Source of the DNA: Pelomonas sp. KK5
GTDB taxonomy: Bacteria; Pseudomonadota; Gammaproteobacteria; Burkholderiales; Burkholderiaceae_C
Direction of reading: 5' to 3'
Assembly (NCBI RefSeq): GCF_001984095.1
Contig: NZ_LYVQ01000004.1
Coordinates: 1 to 57,597 of the forward strand
Length of the DNA stretch: 57,597 bases
The first letter of the stretch is position 1. The number at the start of each line of letters is the position of its first letter. Below are positions 37,041 through 48,315 of the stretch, one piece after another. Under the pieces are notes generated by a model, which searched no databases, was not told the DNA's origin, and saw only the letters and a list, made by a program, of their open reading frames with translations. The translations under genes and the position numbers were made by a program.

Positions 37041-37631
37041 CTAGGCGCGGCGGCGCACTGCGGCGCCCACGCCCAGCAGGCCGAGCGCCATCAGGCCATA
37101 GGTGGCCGGCTCCGGCACCGGCGCCAGCGCCAGGAAGCCCTGGATCTCGCCGCTGGGCACGTTGGCCGTATGGATGTTCAGATAGGCCTTGCCGGCGTTC
37201 AGGCCGATGCCGAAGGCGGTGACCGCGCCGGGCAGGCTGCCGTTGCCGCCGAACACGGTGTTGCTGATGAAGGCGCTGTTGAAGGTGGCGGCGTTGTCCA
37301 GGCTGAAGGTCACGTCGTAGCTGCCGCTGGTGCCGGTGGGGAAGCCGGGGAAGGTCGGCGTCGTCGTCGCGACGATGGCGCCGCTGACGATGCCGGGGTT
37401 CGTCGTGCAGCAGTGGATGTGGGCGGCGGTGGCCGGGCTGGACAGGCCGGCGAAGTCAGCCTGCACGCGCATCGTCGCGTCGTCCCAGTCGATCGTGATC
37501 GTCGCCGAGCCGCTGCCGGACGCGAAGGTGCCGCTGGTCGGGTGCAGCGTGGTCGTGTAGATGTCGGTATGGGCCAGGGCCGGCCCGGCGGCCAGCAAGG
37601 CGCCGGCCAGCAGGGAAAGGGAAGTGCGCAT
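37041..37631 (-). CDS. PEP-CTERM protein with CHRD domain
   Basis: A 196-residue exported protein. The signal peptide is MRTSLSLLAGALLAAGPALA. The body is a CHRD domain (HTDIYTTTLHPTSGT, SPATAAHIHCCTTNPGIVSG, KAYLNIHTANVPSGEIQGFL), named after chordin and common in bacterial surface proteins. The C-terminus is PEP-CTERM: VPEPATYGLMALGLLGVGAA then RRRA. AGGAG is eight bases before the ATG at 37629-37631. The gene lies between rsmD and coaD on the opposite strand, as if inserted into a conserved pair. Confidence 0.92.
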   Translation of the reverse strand: MRTSLSLLAGALLAAGPALAHTDIYTTTLHPTSGTFASGSGSATITIDWDDATMRVQADFAGLSSPATAAHIHCCTTNPGIVSGAIVATTTPTFPGFPTGTSGSYDVTFSLDNAATFNSAFISNTVFGGNGSLPGAVTAFGIGLNAGKAYLNIHTANVPSGEIQGFLALAPVPEPATYGLMALGLLGVGAAVRRRA

Positions 37632-37743
37632 GGGTCGTCTCCTCTTGTGGGCACCGCGATTGCGGCGCTGCTGAGTACCCATGGCGCAGCGGCCGGTTGC
37701 CTTCAGGCCCGATAATTCACATCCCTGCCCAGGAGTTCCCCCC

Positions 37744-38250
37744 TTGAGTTCCACCACGCCCAGCCCGCTGACCGCCGTCTACCCCGGCACCTTCGACCCG
37801 ATGACCCTGGGCCACGAAGACCTGGTGCGCCGCGCCAGCGGCCTGTTCGGGCGGCTGATCGTCGCGGTGGCGGTGGGCCACCACAAGAAGACGATGTTCA
37901 GCATCGACGAGCGCCTGGCCATGGCCCGCGAACTCTGCGCCGGCTACGGCAATGTGGACGTGATCCCCTTCGAGGGCCTGCTGCGCAACTTCATCGTCGA
38001 GCGGGGCGGCAAGGTGGTGGTGCGCGGGCTGCGCGCGGTCAGCGACTTCGAGTACGAGTTCCAGATGGCCGGCATGAACCGCAAGCTGATGCCCGAGGTG
38101 GAGACCCTGTTCCTGACGCCCTCGGACCAGTACCAGTTCATCTCCAGCACCTTCGTGCGCGAGATCGCGCGGCTGGACGGCGACGTGTCGCAGTTCGTCT
38201 CGCCGCCGGTGCTTCAGCGCCTGCACGAACGGGTGAAAGAGGAGGGCTGA
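37744..38250 (+). CDS. coaD: Pantetheine-phosphate adenylyltransferase
   Basis: A 168-residue CoA biosynthesis enzyme joining AMP to 4'-phosphopantetheine. The nucleotidyltransferase motif TLGH is in [39 protein letters not shown] and [20 protein letters not shown] contain the substrate Arg and the ISSTxVR motif. A TTG start at 37744 is preferred because AGGAG lies about seven bases upstream and the protein length then matches the family; an ATG at 37681 would add 21 atypical residues. A palindromic repeat separates it from the ferredoxin gene. Confidence 0.95.
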   Translation: MSSTTPSPLTAVYPGTFDPMTLGHEDLVRRASGLFGRLIVAVAVGHHKKTMFSIDERLAMARELCAGYGNVDVIPFEGLLRNFIVERGGKVVVRGLRAVSDFEYEFQMAGMNRKLMPEVETLFLTPSDQYQFISSTFVREIARLDGDVSQFVSPPVLQRLHERVKEEG

Positions 38251-38586
<336 letters not shown>

Positions 38587-38639
38587 GTCTGTAGTCATCG
38601 CTCGCTCGGGTTTCTCCCGAGTGGTTGGCACTGGCGCGC

Positions 38640-38676
38640 CCGAAATTTGTGTTCTATCTTTGTATACAAATTTCGG
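38640..38676. promoter_or_regulatory. Inverted repeats and GntR-type operator before the NCS1 permease gene
   Basis: CCGAAATTTGT (38640-38650) and ACAAATTTCGG (38666-38676) are perfect 11-bp inverted arms with a 15-nt gap. The right arm overlaps the compact palindrome TTTGTATACAAA (38659-38670), which fits the TNGT-N2-ACNA form bound by FadR-subfamily GntR repressors. An FCD-domain GntR gene closes this cluster at 40957-41697 and is the likely binder. The patch is AT-rich compared with its surroundings. Confidence 0.65.
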
Positions 38677-38716
38677 ATGCATTAGTTTTCCAACCCTCGG
38701 ACGAGAGGATCATGCG

Positions 38717-40207
38717 ATGAACACAGCTGTCAGTCAGGCCCCGGCAAACGGGCACGCGGCGCCGGCCAGCGTCTCCACCCATGCGGCGTCGAACGCCGTC
38801 ATCAAGCCCGGCTACCACCCGCGCCTGACCAACGAGGATCTCGCCCCGCTGGCCACCCAGACCTGGGGCCAGTACAACATCTTCGCCTTCTGGATGTCCG
38901 ATGTGCACAGCGTCGGCGGCTACATCACCGCGGGCAGCCTGTTCTCGCTGGGCCTGTCGAGCTGGCAGGTGCTGGTGGCGCTGCTGGTGGGCATCGTGAT
39001 CGTGCAGTTCTTCTGCAACCTGGTGGCCAAGCCCAGCCAGGTGACCGGCGTGCCGTATCCGGTGGTCTGCCGGGCGCCCTTCGGCGTGCTGGGCGCCAAC
39101 ATCCCGGCCATCATCCGCGGCCTGATCGCCGTGGCCTGGTACGGGGTCCAGACCTATCTCGCCTCCGCCGCCTTCATGGTGCTGGCGCTACACATGCTGC
39201 CCGCGCTGGCACCCTATGCGGATGTGCAGCAGCACGGCTTCGCCGGCCTGTCCACGCTGGGCTGGGGCGCCTTCATGTTCATGTGGGTGCTGCAGGCCTT
39301 CGTGTTCTGGCACGGCATGGAAGCGATCCGCAAGTTCATCGACTGGGCCGGGCCGGCGGTGTACGTGGTGATGACGGTGCTCTGCGGCTGGCTGGTCTGG
39401 AAGGCCGGCTGGAGCAATATCGACCTGAACCTGGGCGGCGTGAAGTTCCAGGGCTGGGACGCGCTGCCGGTGATGATCTCGGCGATCGCGCTGGTCGTGA
39501 GCTACTTCAGCGGCCCGATGCTGAACTTCGGCGACTTCTCCCGCTACGGCAAGAGCTTCCTGGCGGTGAAGAAGGGCAACTTCTGGGGTCTGCCGATCAA
39601 CTTCATCTTCTTCTCGCTGCTGACCGTGATCACCACCGCCGCCACGCTGCCGGTGTTCGGCGAACTGATCACCGATCCGGTGCACACCGTGGGCAAGATC
39701 GACAGCACCACCGCCGTCGTGCTGGGCGCGCTGACCTTCATGATCGCCACCATCGGCATCAACATCGTGGCCAACTTCGTCTCGCCGGCCTTCGACTTCT
39801 CCAACGTCGCGCCGCAGCACATCTCCTGGCGCACCGGCGGCATGATCGCCGCGGTCGGCTCCATCTTCCTGACGCCCTGGAACCTCTACAACAGCCCCGA
39901 GGTCATCCACTACACGCTGGACATCCTGGGCTCCTTCATCGGCCCGCTGTTCGGCATCCTGATCGCCGACTTCTACCTGGTGCGCAAGCAGAAGATCAAT
40001 GTGGACGCGCTGTACTCGATGAGCGAGCAGGGCGAGTACTGGTACAGCAAGGGCTACAACCCGAAGGCGATCCAGGCGCTGGTGCCGGCCGCCATCGTGC
40101 CCATCCTGTGCGTCTTGATCCCGGCTCTCCATGGCGCCGCCAACTACGCCTGGTTCATCGGCATGGCCCTGGGCTTGCTTATCTACGGGGCCATCGCAAG
40201 GAAGTGA
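38717..40207 (+). CDS. NCS1 family nucleobase:cation symporter (allantoin/hydantoin permease type)
   Basis: A 496-residue inner-membrane transporter with about 12 helices. NCS1 hallmarks are LATQTWGQYNIFAFWMSDVH near the N-terminus, QVTGVPYPVVCRAPFGVLGA, and NFGDFSRYGKSFLAVKKGNF in helix 8, with LGSFIGPLFGILIADFYLVR near the end. The family imports purines, pyrimidines, allantoin or hydantoins with H+ or Na+. It is immediately followed by a hydantoin-racemase-like gene and a GntR regulator, so the substrate is probably hydantoin- or allantoin-like. ATG 38717 has AGAGGA upstream. Confidence 0.92.
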   Translation: MNTAVSQAPANGHAAPASVSTHAASNAVIKPGYHPRLTNEDLAPLATQTWGQYNIFAFWMSDVHSVGGYITAGSLFSLGLSSWQVLVALLVGIVIVQFFCNLVAKPSQVTGVPYPVVCRAPFGVLGANIPAIIRGLIAVAWYGVQTYLASAAFMVLALHMLPALAPYADVQQHGFAGLSTLGWGAFMFMWVLQAFVFWHGMEAIRKFIDWAGPAVYVVMTVLCGWLVWKAGWSNIDLNLGGVKFQGWDALPVMISAIALVVSYFSGPMLNFGDFSRYGKSFLAVKKGNFWGLPINFIFFSLLTVITTAATLPVFGELITDPVHTVGKIDSTTAVVLGALTFMIATIGINIVANFVSPAFDFSNVAPQHISWRTGGMIAAVGSIFLTPWNLYNSPEVIHYTLDILGSFIGPLFGILIADFYLVRKQKINVDALYSMSEQGEYWYSKGYNPKAIQALVPAAIVPILCVLIPALHGAANYAWFIGMALGLLIYGAIARK

Positions 40208-40208
40208 T

Positions 40209-40985
40209 ATGCGCATCAAGATCATCAACCCCAACACCACCTGGAGCATGACCGACAAGATCGGCCAGTGCGCGCGCAGCGTGGCGAGCGCCGGCACCGA
40301 GATCATCGCGGTCAGCCCGGCGATGGGGCCGGCCTCGATCGAGAGCCATTACGACGAGGCGCTGGCCGTGCCGGGCCTGCTGCAGGAGATCGCAAAGGGC
40401 GAGCGCGAGGAAGGCTGCGACGCCTACGTGATCGCCTGCTTCGGCGACCCGGGCCTGAAGGCGGCCCGCGAGCTGGCGCGGGGCCCGGTGGTCGGCATCG
40501 CCGAGGCGGCGATGCACCTGGCCAGCATGATCGGCAGCCGGTTCAGCGTGGTGACGACGCTCTCGCGCACGATCGGCCAGGCCTGGCACCTGGCCGAGGC
40601 CTACGGCATGCAGCGCTTCTGCGCCAATGTGCGGGCCTGCGAACTGCCGGTGCTTGAGCTGGAGGAACCGGGCTCGAAGGCGCGCGAGCGCATCGTCGAC
40701 GAATGCCGGCGCGCGCTCGATGAAGACGGCTCGGACGTCATCGTCCTAGGCTGCGCCGGCATGGCCGACCTGTGCGCTCACATAACGCAGCAGTTGAGCG
40801 TGCCGGTGGTCGACGGCGTGGCGGCCGCCACGCGGCTCGCCGAGACTCTGGCCGCCCTGCGGCTGAACACCAGCAAGCGCGGCGAACTGGCCACACCGCT
40901 GCCCAAGGCCTACACGGGCGCCTTGTCCGGCTTCACGCTGGGCGACAATTCCGGCCATGCCTCGCACCAAGAAACCCGTCGCTGA
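40209..40985 (+). CDS. Asp/Glu/hydantoin racemase family protein
   Basis: A 258-residue two-cysteine racemase. MRIKIINPNTTWSMTDKIG is the hydantoin racemase opening. The two catalytic cysteines lie in YVIACFGDPGLKAARELARG and SDVIVLGCAGMADLCAHI. Members racemise 5-substituted hydantoins or allantoin. It starts two bases after the permease stop, which supports a shared pathway. No hydantoinase or carbamoylase gene is adjacent, so the cluster by itself is incomplete. The GntR regulator gene begins within its last 29 bp in another frame. Confidence 0.9.
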   Translation: MRIKIINPNTTWSMTDKIGQCARSVASAGTEIIAVSPAMGPASIESHYDEALAVPGLLQEIAKGEREEGCDAYVIACFGDPGLKAARELARGPVVGIAEAAMHLASMIGSRFSVVTTLSRTIGQAWHLAEAYGMQRFCANVRACELPVLELEEPGSKARERIVDECRRALDEDGSDVIVLGCAGMADLCAHITQQLSVPVVDGVAAATRLAETLAALRLNTSKRGELATPLPKAYTGALSGFTLGDNSGHASHQETRR

Positions 40986-41697
40986 AGAGGAAGCCGCTCC
41001 CGCGGCCCCGGCCAACGCCGCCTCCATCGACAGCATCGCCCAGGACATCGCCACCGCCATCGTCGAGAAGCGCCTGCCGCCCGGCACCTGGCTGCGCGAG
41101 GAGGCGCTGGGCCGGGTCTACTCGGTCAGCCGCACGAAGGTGCGCGCCGCGCTGCTGACGCTGTCCAAGGACAAGCTGATCGAGATCATCCCGGACAAGG
41201 GCGCCTTCGTCTGCCAGCCTTCGGTGCAGGATGCGCGCGAGGTCTTCGCGGTGCGCCGCGTGCTGGAGAGCGAGGTGGTGCGCCTGTTCATCGCCAACGC
41301 GAAGCCGGCCGACTACCAGGCGCTGGAGCAGCACATCCGCTTCGAGCGCAGCGCGCTGTCGCGCCAGCCGGTGGCCACCGGCACGTCGGCGCGCGAGCGG
41401 CTGCTGGGCGACTTCCACGTGGCGCTGGCCCAGGCGGCCGGCAACAAGACGCTGGCCGAGCTGGTGCAGGAGCTGGTGGCGCGCAGCTCGCTGATCGCCA
41501 TGCTCTACCACTCGTCCAACGATCCCCACTGCTCGACCGACGAGCATGGCGACTTCCTGAAGCTGTGCAAGGCCGGCAAGGTCGAGGCGGCGGTGGCGTC
41601 GATGTGCGACCACCTGAGCCGCATCGAGGCCAGCCTGGAGCTCGGCACGGAGAAGGTCGACCGGCAGCTGGACCTGGTGAAGGCCCTGCTGGCCTGA
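40957..41697 (+). CDS. GntR family regulator with FCD ligand domain
   Basis: A 246-residue FadR-subfamily regulator. After a 22-residue Ala/Pro-rich tail (MPRTKKPVAEEEAAPAAP) comes the winged helix (IVEKRLPPGTWLREEALGRV, SRTKVRAALLTLSKDKLIEI). The FCD domain follows, with metal or ligand residues in FHVALAQAAGNKTLAEL and DEHGDFLKLCKAGKVEAAV. It overlaps the racemase gene by 29 bp and should control the permease operon, possibly at 38659-38670. Its TGA abuts the TCA (TGA on the minus strand) of the convergent HD-GYP gene as TGATCA. Confidence 0.9.
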   Translation: MPRTKKPVAEEEAAPAAPANAASIDSIAQDIATAIVEKRLPPGTWLREEALGRVYSVSRTKVRAALLTLSKDKLIEIIPDKGAFVCQPSVQDAREVFAVRRVLESEVVRLFIANAKPADYQALEQHIRFERSALSRQPVATGTSARERLLGDFHVALAQAAGNKTLAELVQELVARSSLIAMLYHSSNDPHCSTDEHGDFLKLCKAGKVEAAVASMCDHLSRIEASLELGTEKVDRQLDLVKALLA

Positions 41698-43260
41698 TCA
41701 GGAGGCCGGCGCGTCCGGGTACTTCTCGTAGATGCCGCGCACCGGATCGAGATTCTCGAGCAGCAGTTTCACCAGCGTCGGATCGAACTGCTTGCCCGAC
41801 TGTTCGGCCAGGTAGCCCAGCGCCTCGTCGAAGTCCCAGGCGCCCTTGTAGCAGCGCTTGCTGACCAGCGCGTCCAGCACGTCGGCCAGCGCGACGATGC
41901 GGCCGGCGATGTGGATCTCCTCGCCCTTGAGGCCGCGCGGATAGCCCGCGCCGTCCCAGCGCTCGTGGTGCTCGTGGGCAATGACGGCGCCCAGGTGCAG
42001 GATGCGCTTGTCGGACTTGGACAGCAGCTCGTAGCCGATGCGGGCGTGGGTCTGCATGATCTCCCACTCCTCGGCGTCGAGCTTGGCGGGCTTGTTGAGC
42101 ACCCGGTCCGGGATGCCGATCTTGCCCACGTCGTGCAGCGGCGCCGCCTGGCGCATGAACTCCACGTCGGCCGGCGTCATGCCCGAAGCCTCGCCCAGCA
42201 GCGCGCTCAGCTCTCCGACGCGGCGCACGTGGGCGCCGGTCTCCTTCGAGCGCCGCTCGACCGCCTCGCCGATGATGTAGACCGTCGAGCGCTGCGTTTC
42301 CTGCACTTCCTCGCGCAGCAGCAGGCTCTCGTAGGTGATCGCCACGTTGGCGCAGAAGATCTCCAGCAGCTCGTGAGTCGTCTCATCGACCTCGCCGGCG
42401 AAATTCATGTACAGCAGGTTCTCGTTGCCGCTGCTGCTGCGGTAGTAGCCGACGAAGTGGCTGCCGTCGAAGCGGCTGCGCTTGCTCTGGAGCGCGGCAT
42501 CCAGCGCGGCCTTGACCTCCGCCGGCAGGCTGCCCATCGTGTCGTCCACCACCAGGCGCGAGTATTCGCTGGTGGCTGCCAGCACCTTGAGCCTGCCCTC
42601 CACATGCGAGGCCGCATAGGCGCTCACCTGCGCGCACAGGCCGCCGCCGCCTTCGTAGCCCAGCAGCTGCGAGCACTGCTCCAGCACTGCCGAGGCGAAG
42701 TGGCGCATGCTCTGCGAGTCGTAGACGCGGGTGATCGCGTCGATCGAGCGGCGCAGCGCGGCGCGCGACTGCTCGATGATCATCAGGTCCCGGTAGGAGC
42801 GCAGCGAGGCGTAGAAGACCGTGATCAGCTTGCGCTTGGTGAGCTCGGTCTTTTCCTTGTAGTCGTTGATGTCATACGTCTTGATGACGTCTTCCTCGGG
42901 CGCCTGGCCCGGCTGCCCGGTGCGCAGCACGATGCGCACGTGGCGGTTCTTCAGCTCGTCGCGGATGTGGCGGGCCAGGTCGAGGCCGGCGTGGTCGGTC
43001 TCCATCACCACGTCGAGCAGGATCAGCGCGATGTCGTCGCGGTCCTTCAGCAGCTCGCGCGCCTCGGTGCCGCTGTAGGCGTCGATGAACTTGAGCTTGC
43101 GGCCGGCGAACTCGAAGCCGGACATGACCAGTTGCGTCACCTGGTGCACCGCGGCGTCGTCGTCGACGATCATCACGATCCAGGGATCGAGCGTCTGGAC
43201 GGGTACCGCAGGGGCTTCCTCGTCGTCCAGCAGCTCGTCGGCGAAATCCATGTCGGTCAT
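41698..43260 (-). CDS. Response regulator with DUF3369 and HD-GYP domains (cyclic di-GMP phosphodiesterase)
   Basis: A 520-residue two-component output protein. The receiver domain (about 28-150) has the acidic pair in IVMIVDDDAAVHQ and the phospho-acceptor in IALILLDVVMETDHAGLDLA. DUF3369 spans roughly residues 170-325. The HD-GYP domain (about 330-520) includes PLHDVGKIGIPDRVLNKP, AVIAHEHHERWDGAGYPRGL (with the GYP signature) and ALADVLDALVSKRCYK. It should hydrolyse cyclic di-GMP after phosphorylation. No histidine kinase is adjacent. Strong GGGAGG precedes the ATG. With the cyclase at 24569-25912 it makes two cyclic di-GMP genes in the window. Confidence 0.93.
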   Translation of the reverse strand: MTDMDFADELLDDEEAPAVPVQTLDPWIVMIVDDDAAVHQVTQLVMSGFEFAGRKLKFIDAYSGTEARELLKDRDDIALILLDVVMETDHAGLDLARHIRDELKNRHVRIVLRTGQPGQAPEEDVIKTYDINDYKEKTELTKRKLITVFYASLRSYRDLMIIEQSRAALRRSIDAITRVYDSQSMRHFASAVLEQCSQLLGYEGGGGLCAQVSAYAASHVEGRLKVLAATSEYSRLVVDDTMGSLPAEVKAALDAALQSKRSRFDGSHFVGYYRSSSGNENLLYMNFAGEVDETTHELLEIFCANVAITYESLLLREEVQETQRSTVYIIGEAVERRSKETGAHVRRVGELSALLGEASGMTPADVEFMRQAAPLHDVGKIGIPDRVLNKPAKLDAEEWEIMQTHARIGYELLSKSDKRILHLGAVIAHEHHERWDGAGYPRGLKGEEIHIAGRIVALADVLDALVSKRCYKGAWDFDEALGYLAEQSGKQFDPTLVKLLLENLDPVRGIYEKYPDAPAS

Positions 43261-43328
43261 GGTCCTCCCTCACTCCACGGGCATAACTGATTATGTGCAC
43301 GGAACGAGGAAAGCCGCTACCGGCCCGG

Positions 43329-45353
<2,025 letters not shown>

Positions 45354-45357
<4 letters not shown>

Positions 45358-46202
45358 GTCGCGCTCACCACCTTCTGGGTCTGCACGCCCAGGCCCTGGA
45401 TGCCCAGCTTCATCTGCTGGCCGGCGCGCAGGTAGACCGGGTTCGGCTTGATGCCGAGGCCGACGCCCGGCGGCGTGCCGGTGGAGATCAGGTCGCCCGG
45501 CTGCAGGCTCATGAACCTGCTCAGGTAACTGACCAGTTCAGCGACACCGAAGACCATCGTCCGCGTGTTGCCGTTCTGGTAGCGGTGGCCGTCCACCTCC
45601 AGCCAGAGATCCAGCTGCTGCGGGTCGGGGATCTCGTCGGCGGTCACCATCCAGGGGCCGATCGGCCCGAAGGTGTCGCAGCCCTTGCCCTTGTCCCATT
45701 GCGTGCCGCGCTCGAGCTGGTACTCGCGCTCGGACACGTCGTTGATCACGCAGTAGCCGGCCACATGCTTCATCGCATCGGCCGGCTCGATGTAGCGCCC
45801 GCCCTGGCCGATCACCACGCCCAGTTCCACCTCCCAGTCGGTCTTGACCGAGCCGCGCGGGATCTCCACGTCGTCGTCGGGCCCGCAGATCGCGCTGGTC
45901 CACTTGCTGAAGACCACCGGCTCGGCCGGCACCGGCATGCCGGACTCGGCCGCATGGTCCGCATAGTTGAGCCCGATGCAGATGAACTTGCCCACGGCGC
46001 CGACGCAGGGGCCGGTGCGGGGCGAACCCTCCACCAGCGGCAGGCTCGCCGGGTCCAGCGCGCGCAGCGCGGCCAGGCCGGCGGGCGTCAGCGCCTGGCC
46101 GGCGATGTCGCGCACATGGGCGCTGAGGTCGCGCAGGCGGCCCGCGCTGTCGAGCAGGCCGGGGCGTTCCTGGCCCTTGGGGCCGTAGCGGAGGAGCTTC
46201 AT
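45354..46202 (-). CDS. Fumarylacetoacetate hydrolase family protein, probable 2,4-diketo-3-deoxy-L-fuconate hydrolase
   Basis: A 282-residue FAH-family enzyme. Metal ligands are the Glu pair and Asp in KTDWEVELGVVIGQGG and the downstream SEREYQLERGTQWDKGKGCD. FICIGLNYADHAAESGMPVP and GDLISTGTPPGVGLGIKPNP are family landmarks. In this context it should split 2,4-diketo-3-deoxy-L-fuconate into pyruvate and lactate. It overlaps the dehydratase by four bases and is separated from the upstream transporter gene by a terminator at 46227-46262. No strong ribosome site precedes the ATG. Confidence 0.88.
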
Positions 46203-46226
46203 GGATGTCTTACTTCAAGGTTGGAC

Positions 46227-46262
46227 AAAAAGGGCGGACGCGCGCCGGACACTGCGCCCGCC
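46227..46262 (-). terminator. Rho-independent terminator inside the fucose gene run
   Basis: On the minus strand GGCGGGCGC pairs with GCGTCCGCC (nine pairs, one of them G-U) around a 12-nt loop and is followed by CTTTTTG. It lies between the binding-protein stop and the FAH-family start, so it would end most transcripts from the upstream transporter part and lower expression of the three downstream enzymes. Confidence 0.75.
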
Positions 46263-46285
46263 GTGAAAGGACAACAGGAAACGGA

Positions 46286-47224
46286 TCAGTCGTACAGGAC
46301 GGCGGCGATCTTCGGGTCGGCGATATTGCTCTTGTCGTACCAGTAGAAGCCGGTGTCGATGATCTTGGGCAGCTTCTCGCCCTTCAGCGCCTTGACGGCC
46401 GCCTCCACGGTCTTGAAGCCGATGCCCACCGGGTTCTGCGTGATCGCGCCGGCCATCGCGCCGCTCATGATCGCGTCCTTCTGCTGCTTGCCGGAGTCGT
46501 AGCCGATGATGACGATCTTGCGCTTGGTCTCGCGCGCGCCATTGACCACGCCGATCGCCGAGCCCTCGTTGGCGCCGAAGATGCCCTTGAGCTTCGGGTG
46601 GGCCTGAAGTATCGACTTGGTGATTTCGGTGGACTTCAGCTGGTCGCCGGCGCCGTACTGCACGTCCACGATCTTGATCTTCGGATGCTTGGCCTTGATC
46701 TGGTTGACGAAGCCGTCACGGCGGTCGATGCCGGTGCGGCTGGTCTGGTCATGTACCACCAGCGCCACCTCGCCCTCGTCGCCGATCAGGCCGGCCATCT
46801 TGTCGGCGGCAAGGGCCGCTGCGGCCTTGTTGTCGGTCGTGGCGGTGGTGACGGGCACATCGCTGTCCACGCCCGAGTCGAAGGCGATCACCGGGATCTT
46901 GGCAGCCTGTGCCTTCTTCAGCAGCGGCGTGGCGGCCTGGCTGTCGAGCGCGGCGAAGCCGATGGCCGCGGGCTTCTTGGCCAGCGCGGCGGAGAGCATG
47001 TCGATCTGCTTGTCCACCATCGCCTCGGTCTCCGGGCCCTCGAAGGTGACCTTGACCTTGTACTGCGCAGCCGCCTGCTCGGCGCCCTGCTTCACGGCCT
47101 GCCAGAACTGATGCTGGAAGCCCTTGGAGATCAGCGGGATGTAGGTGTCCTGGGCCTGGGCGGCGCCGCCGGCCAGGCCGAGCCCCGCGGCCAGCGCCAG
47201 GGTCAGCAGATTGCGTTTGTTCAT
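46286..47224 (-). CDS. Sugar ABC transporter substrate-binding protein (RbsB type)
   Basis: A 312-residue periplasmic sugar-binding protein. The signal peptide is MNKRNLLTLALAAGLGLAGG. The mature protein begins DTYIPLISKGFQHQFWQAVK, with FAALDSQAATPLLKKAQAAK, PVIAFDSGVDSDVPVTTATT and FGANEGSAIGVVNGARE as typical pocket segments. It belongs to the CUT2 class of sugar importers with the permease and ATPase upstream. Its likely ligand is L-fucose or a related aldose. A terminator follows immediately. Confidence 0.92.
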   Translation of the reverse strand: MNKRNLLTLALAAGLGLAGGAAQAQDTYIPLISKGFQHQFWQAVKQGAEQAAAQYKVKVTFEGPETEAMVDKQIDMLSAALAKKPAAIGFAALDSQAATPLLKKAQAAKIPVIAFDSGVDSDVPVTTATTDNKAAAALAADKMAGLIGDEGEVALVVHDQTSRTGIDRRDGFVNQIKAKHPKIKIVDVQYGAGDQLKSTEITKSILQAHPKLKGIFGANEGSAIGVVNGARETKRKIVIIGYDSGKQQKDAIMSGAMAGAITQNPVGIGFKTVEAAVKALKGEKLPKIIDTGFYWYDKSNIADPKIAAVLYD

Positions 47225-47295
47225 CGAAGTCTCCGGTGGTTGTGGTGTTGGCCGGATGCCGTCCGGCGCGGGGACTGCAAGAGAAACAGAAAGGG

Positions 47296-48315
47296 TCAGG
47301 TCTTGCCTTTGCGAAGGATGTCCGTGTAGACGGCCAGCACGATGATCACGCCCGTGAGCACCGTCTGCCATTCCTGCGCCACCGAGAGGATGCGCAGGCC
47401 GTTGGTCAGCACGCTCATGATGAAGGCGCCGATGATGGTGCCGAGGATGGTGCCGCTGCCGCCCGAGAGCGAGGTGCCGCCGATCACGACCGCCGCGATC
47501 GCATCGAGCTCGTAGCCCTGGCCCAGCGCCGGCTGCGCCGAGTTCAGGCGCGAGGCGATCAGGAGGCCCGCCACGCCGCAGATCGCGCCGGACAGCGAGT
47601 AGACGACGATCTTCCAGAACACCACGTTGACGCCCGACAGCCGCACCGCCTCCTCGTTGCTGCCGAGGGCAAAGGTGTAGCGGCCGAGGATGGACGTGTT
47701 CAGCACGATGCTGGCCAGCACCGCGACGATGAAGAAGATCAGCACCGCGTTGGGGATCGGCAGCGCGGGGATCAGCTCGCCGATCAGCGAATCCTGCGAG
47801 ATCGCGGTGAAGCCCGGCGTGTCGTTGAAGTAGATCGGCTTGGTGCCCGAGATCACCAGCGACAGGCCCTTGAGCATCATCATCATGCCCAGCGTGGCGA
47901 TGAAGGGCGGCACCTTCAGCTTCGCGATCACGAAGCCGTTGACGAAGCCGCACAGCGCGCCGAAGAAGATCGCCGCCAGCACGCCCAGCGGCAGCGGCAT
48001 GCCGTGGTAGGTCAGGACCACACCGGTCATCACCGCGCAGAAGGTCATCATCGTGCCGACCGAGAGATCGATGCCGGCCGAGATGATCACGAAGGTGCAG
48101 GCGATGGCGAGCACGCCGTTGACCGCGGTGGCCTGCAGGATCGAGACGATGTTGTCCGTCTGCAGGAAGTTGTCCGATGCGAAGGAGAAGTACACCATCA
48201 GCGCGATCAGGCTGGCGAAGGCGAGCAGCTTCTGGCGCGTGGCGGAGGAGAGGTGGAAGCGGCCTGCCGCGGGGACCGCGGCGGGGGCCGTGACTGTGTC
48301 GGGCAGGGTGCTCAT
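47296..48315 (-). CDS. Sugar ABC transporter permease (RbsC type)
   Basis: A 339-residue CUT2-family membrane permease with about ten hydrophobic helices. Landmarks are [40 protein letters not shown], and the EAA-like loop [19 protein letters not shown], followed by [23 protein letters not shown] 48313-48315 overlaps the ATPase stop (ATGA). It works with the RbsB- and RbsA-type partners on either side. Confidence 0.92.
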   Translation of the reverse strand: MSTLPDTVTAPAAVPAAGRFHLSSATRQKLLAFASLIALMVYFSFASDNFLQTDNIVSILQATAVNGVLAIACTFVIISAGIDLSVGTMMTFCAVMTGVVLTYHGMPLPLGVLAAIFFGALCGFVNGFVIAKLKVPPFIATLGMMMMLKGLSLVISGTKPIYFNDTPGFTAISQDSLIGELIPALPIPNAVLIFFIVAVLASIVLNTSILGRYTFALGSNEEAVRLSGVNVVFWKIVVYSLSGAICGVAGLLIASRLNSAQPALGQGYELDAIAAVVIGGTSLSGGSGTILGTIIGAFIMSVLTNGLRILSVAQEWQTVLTGVIIVLAVYTDILRKGKT

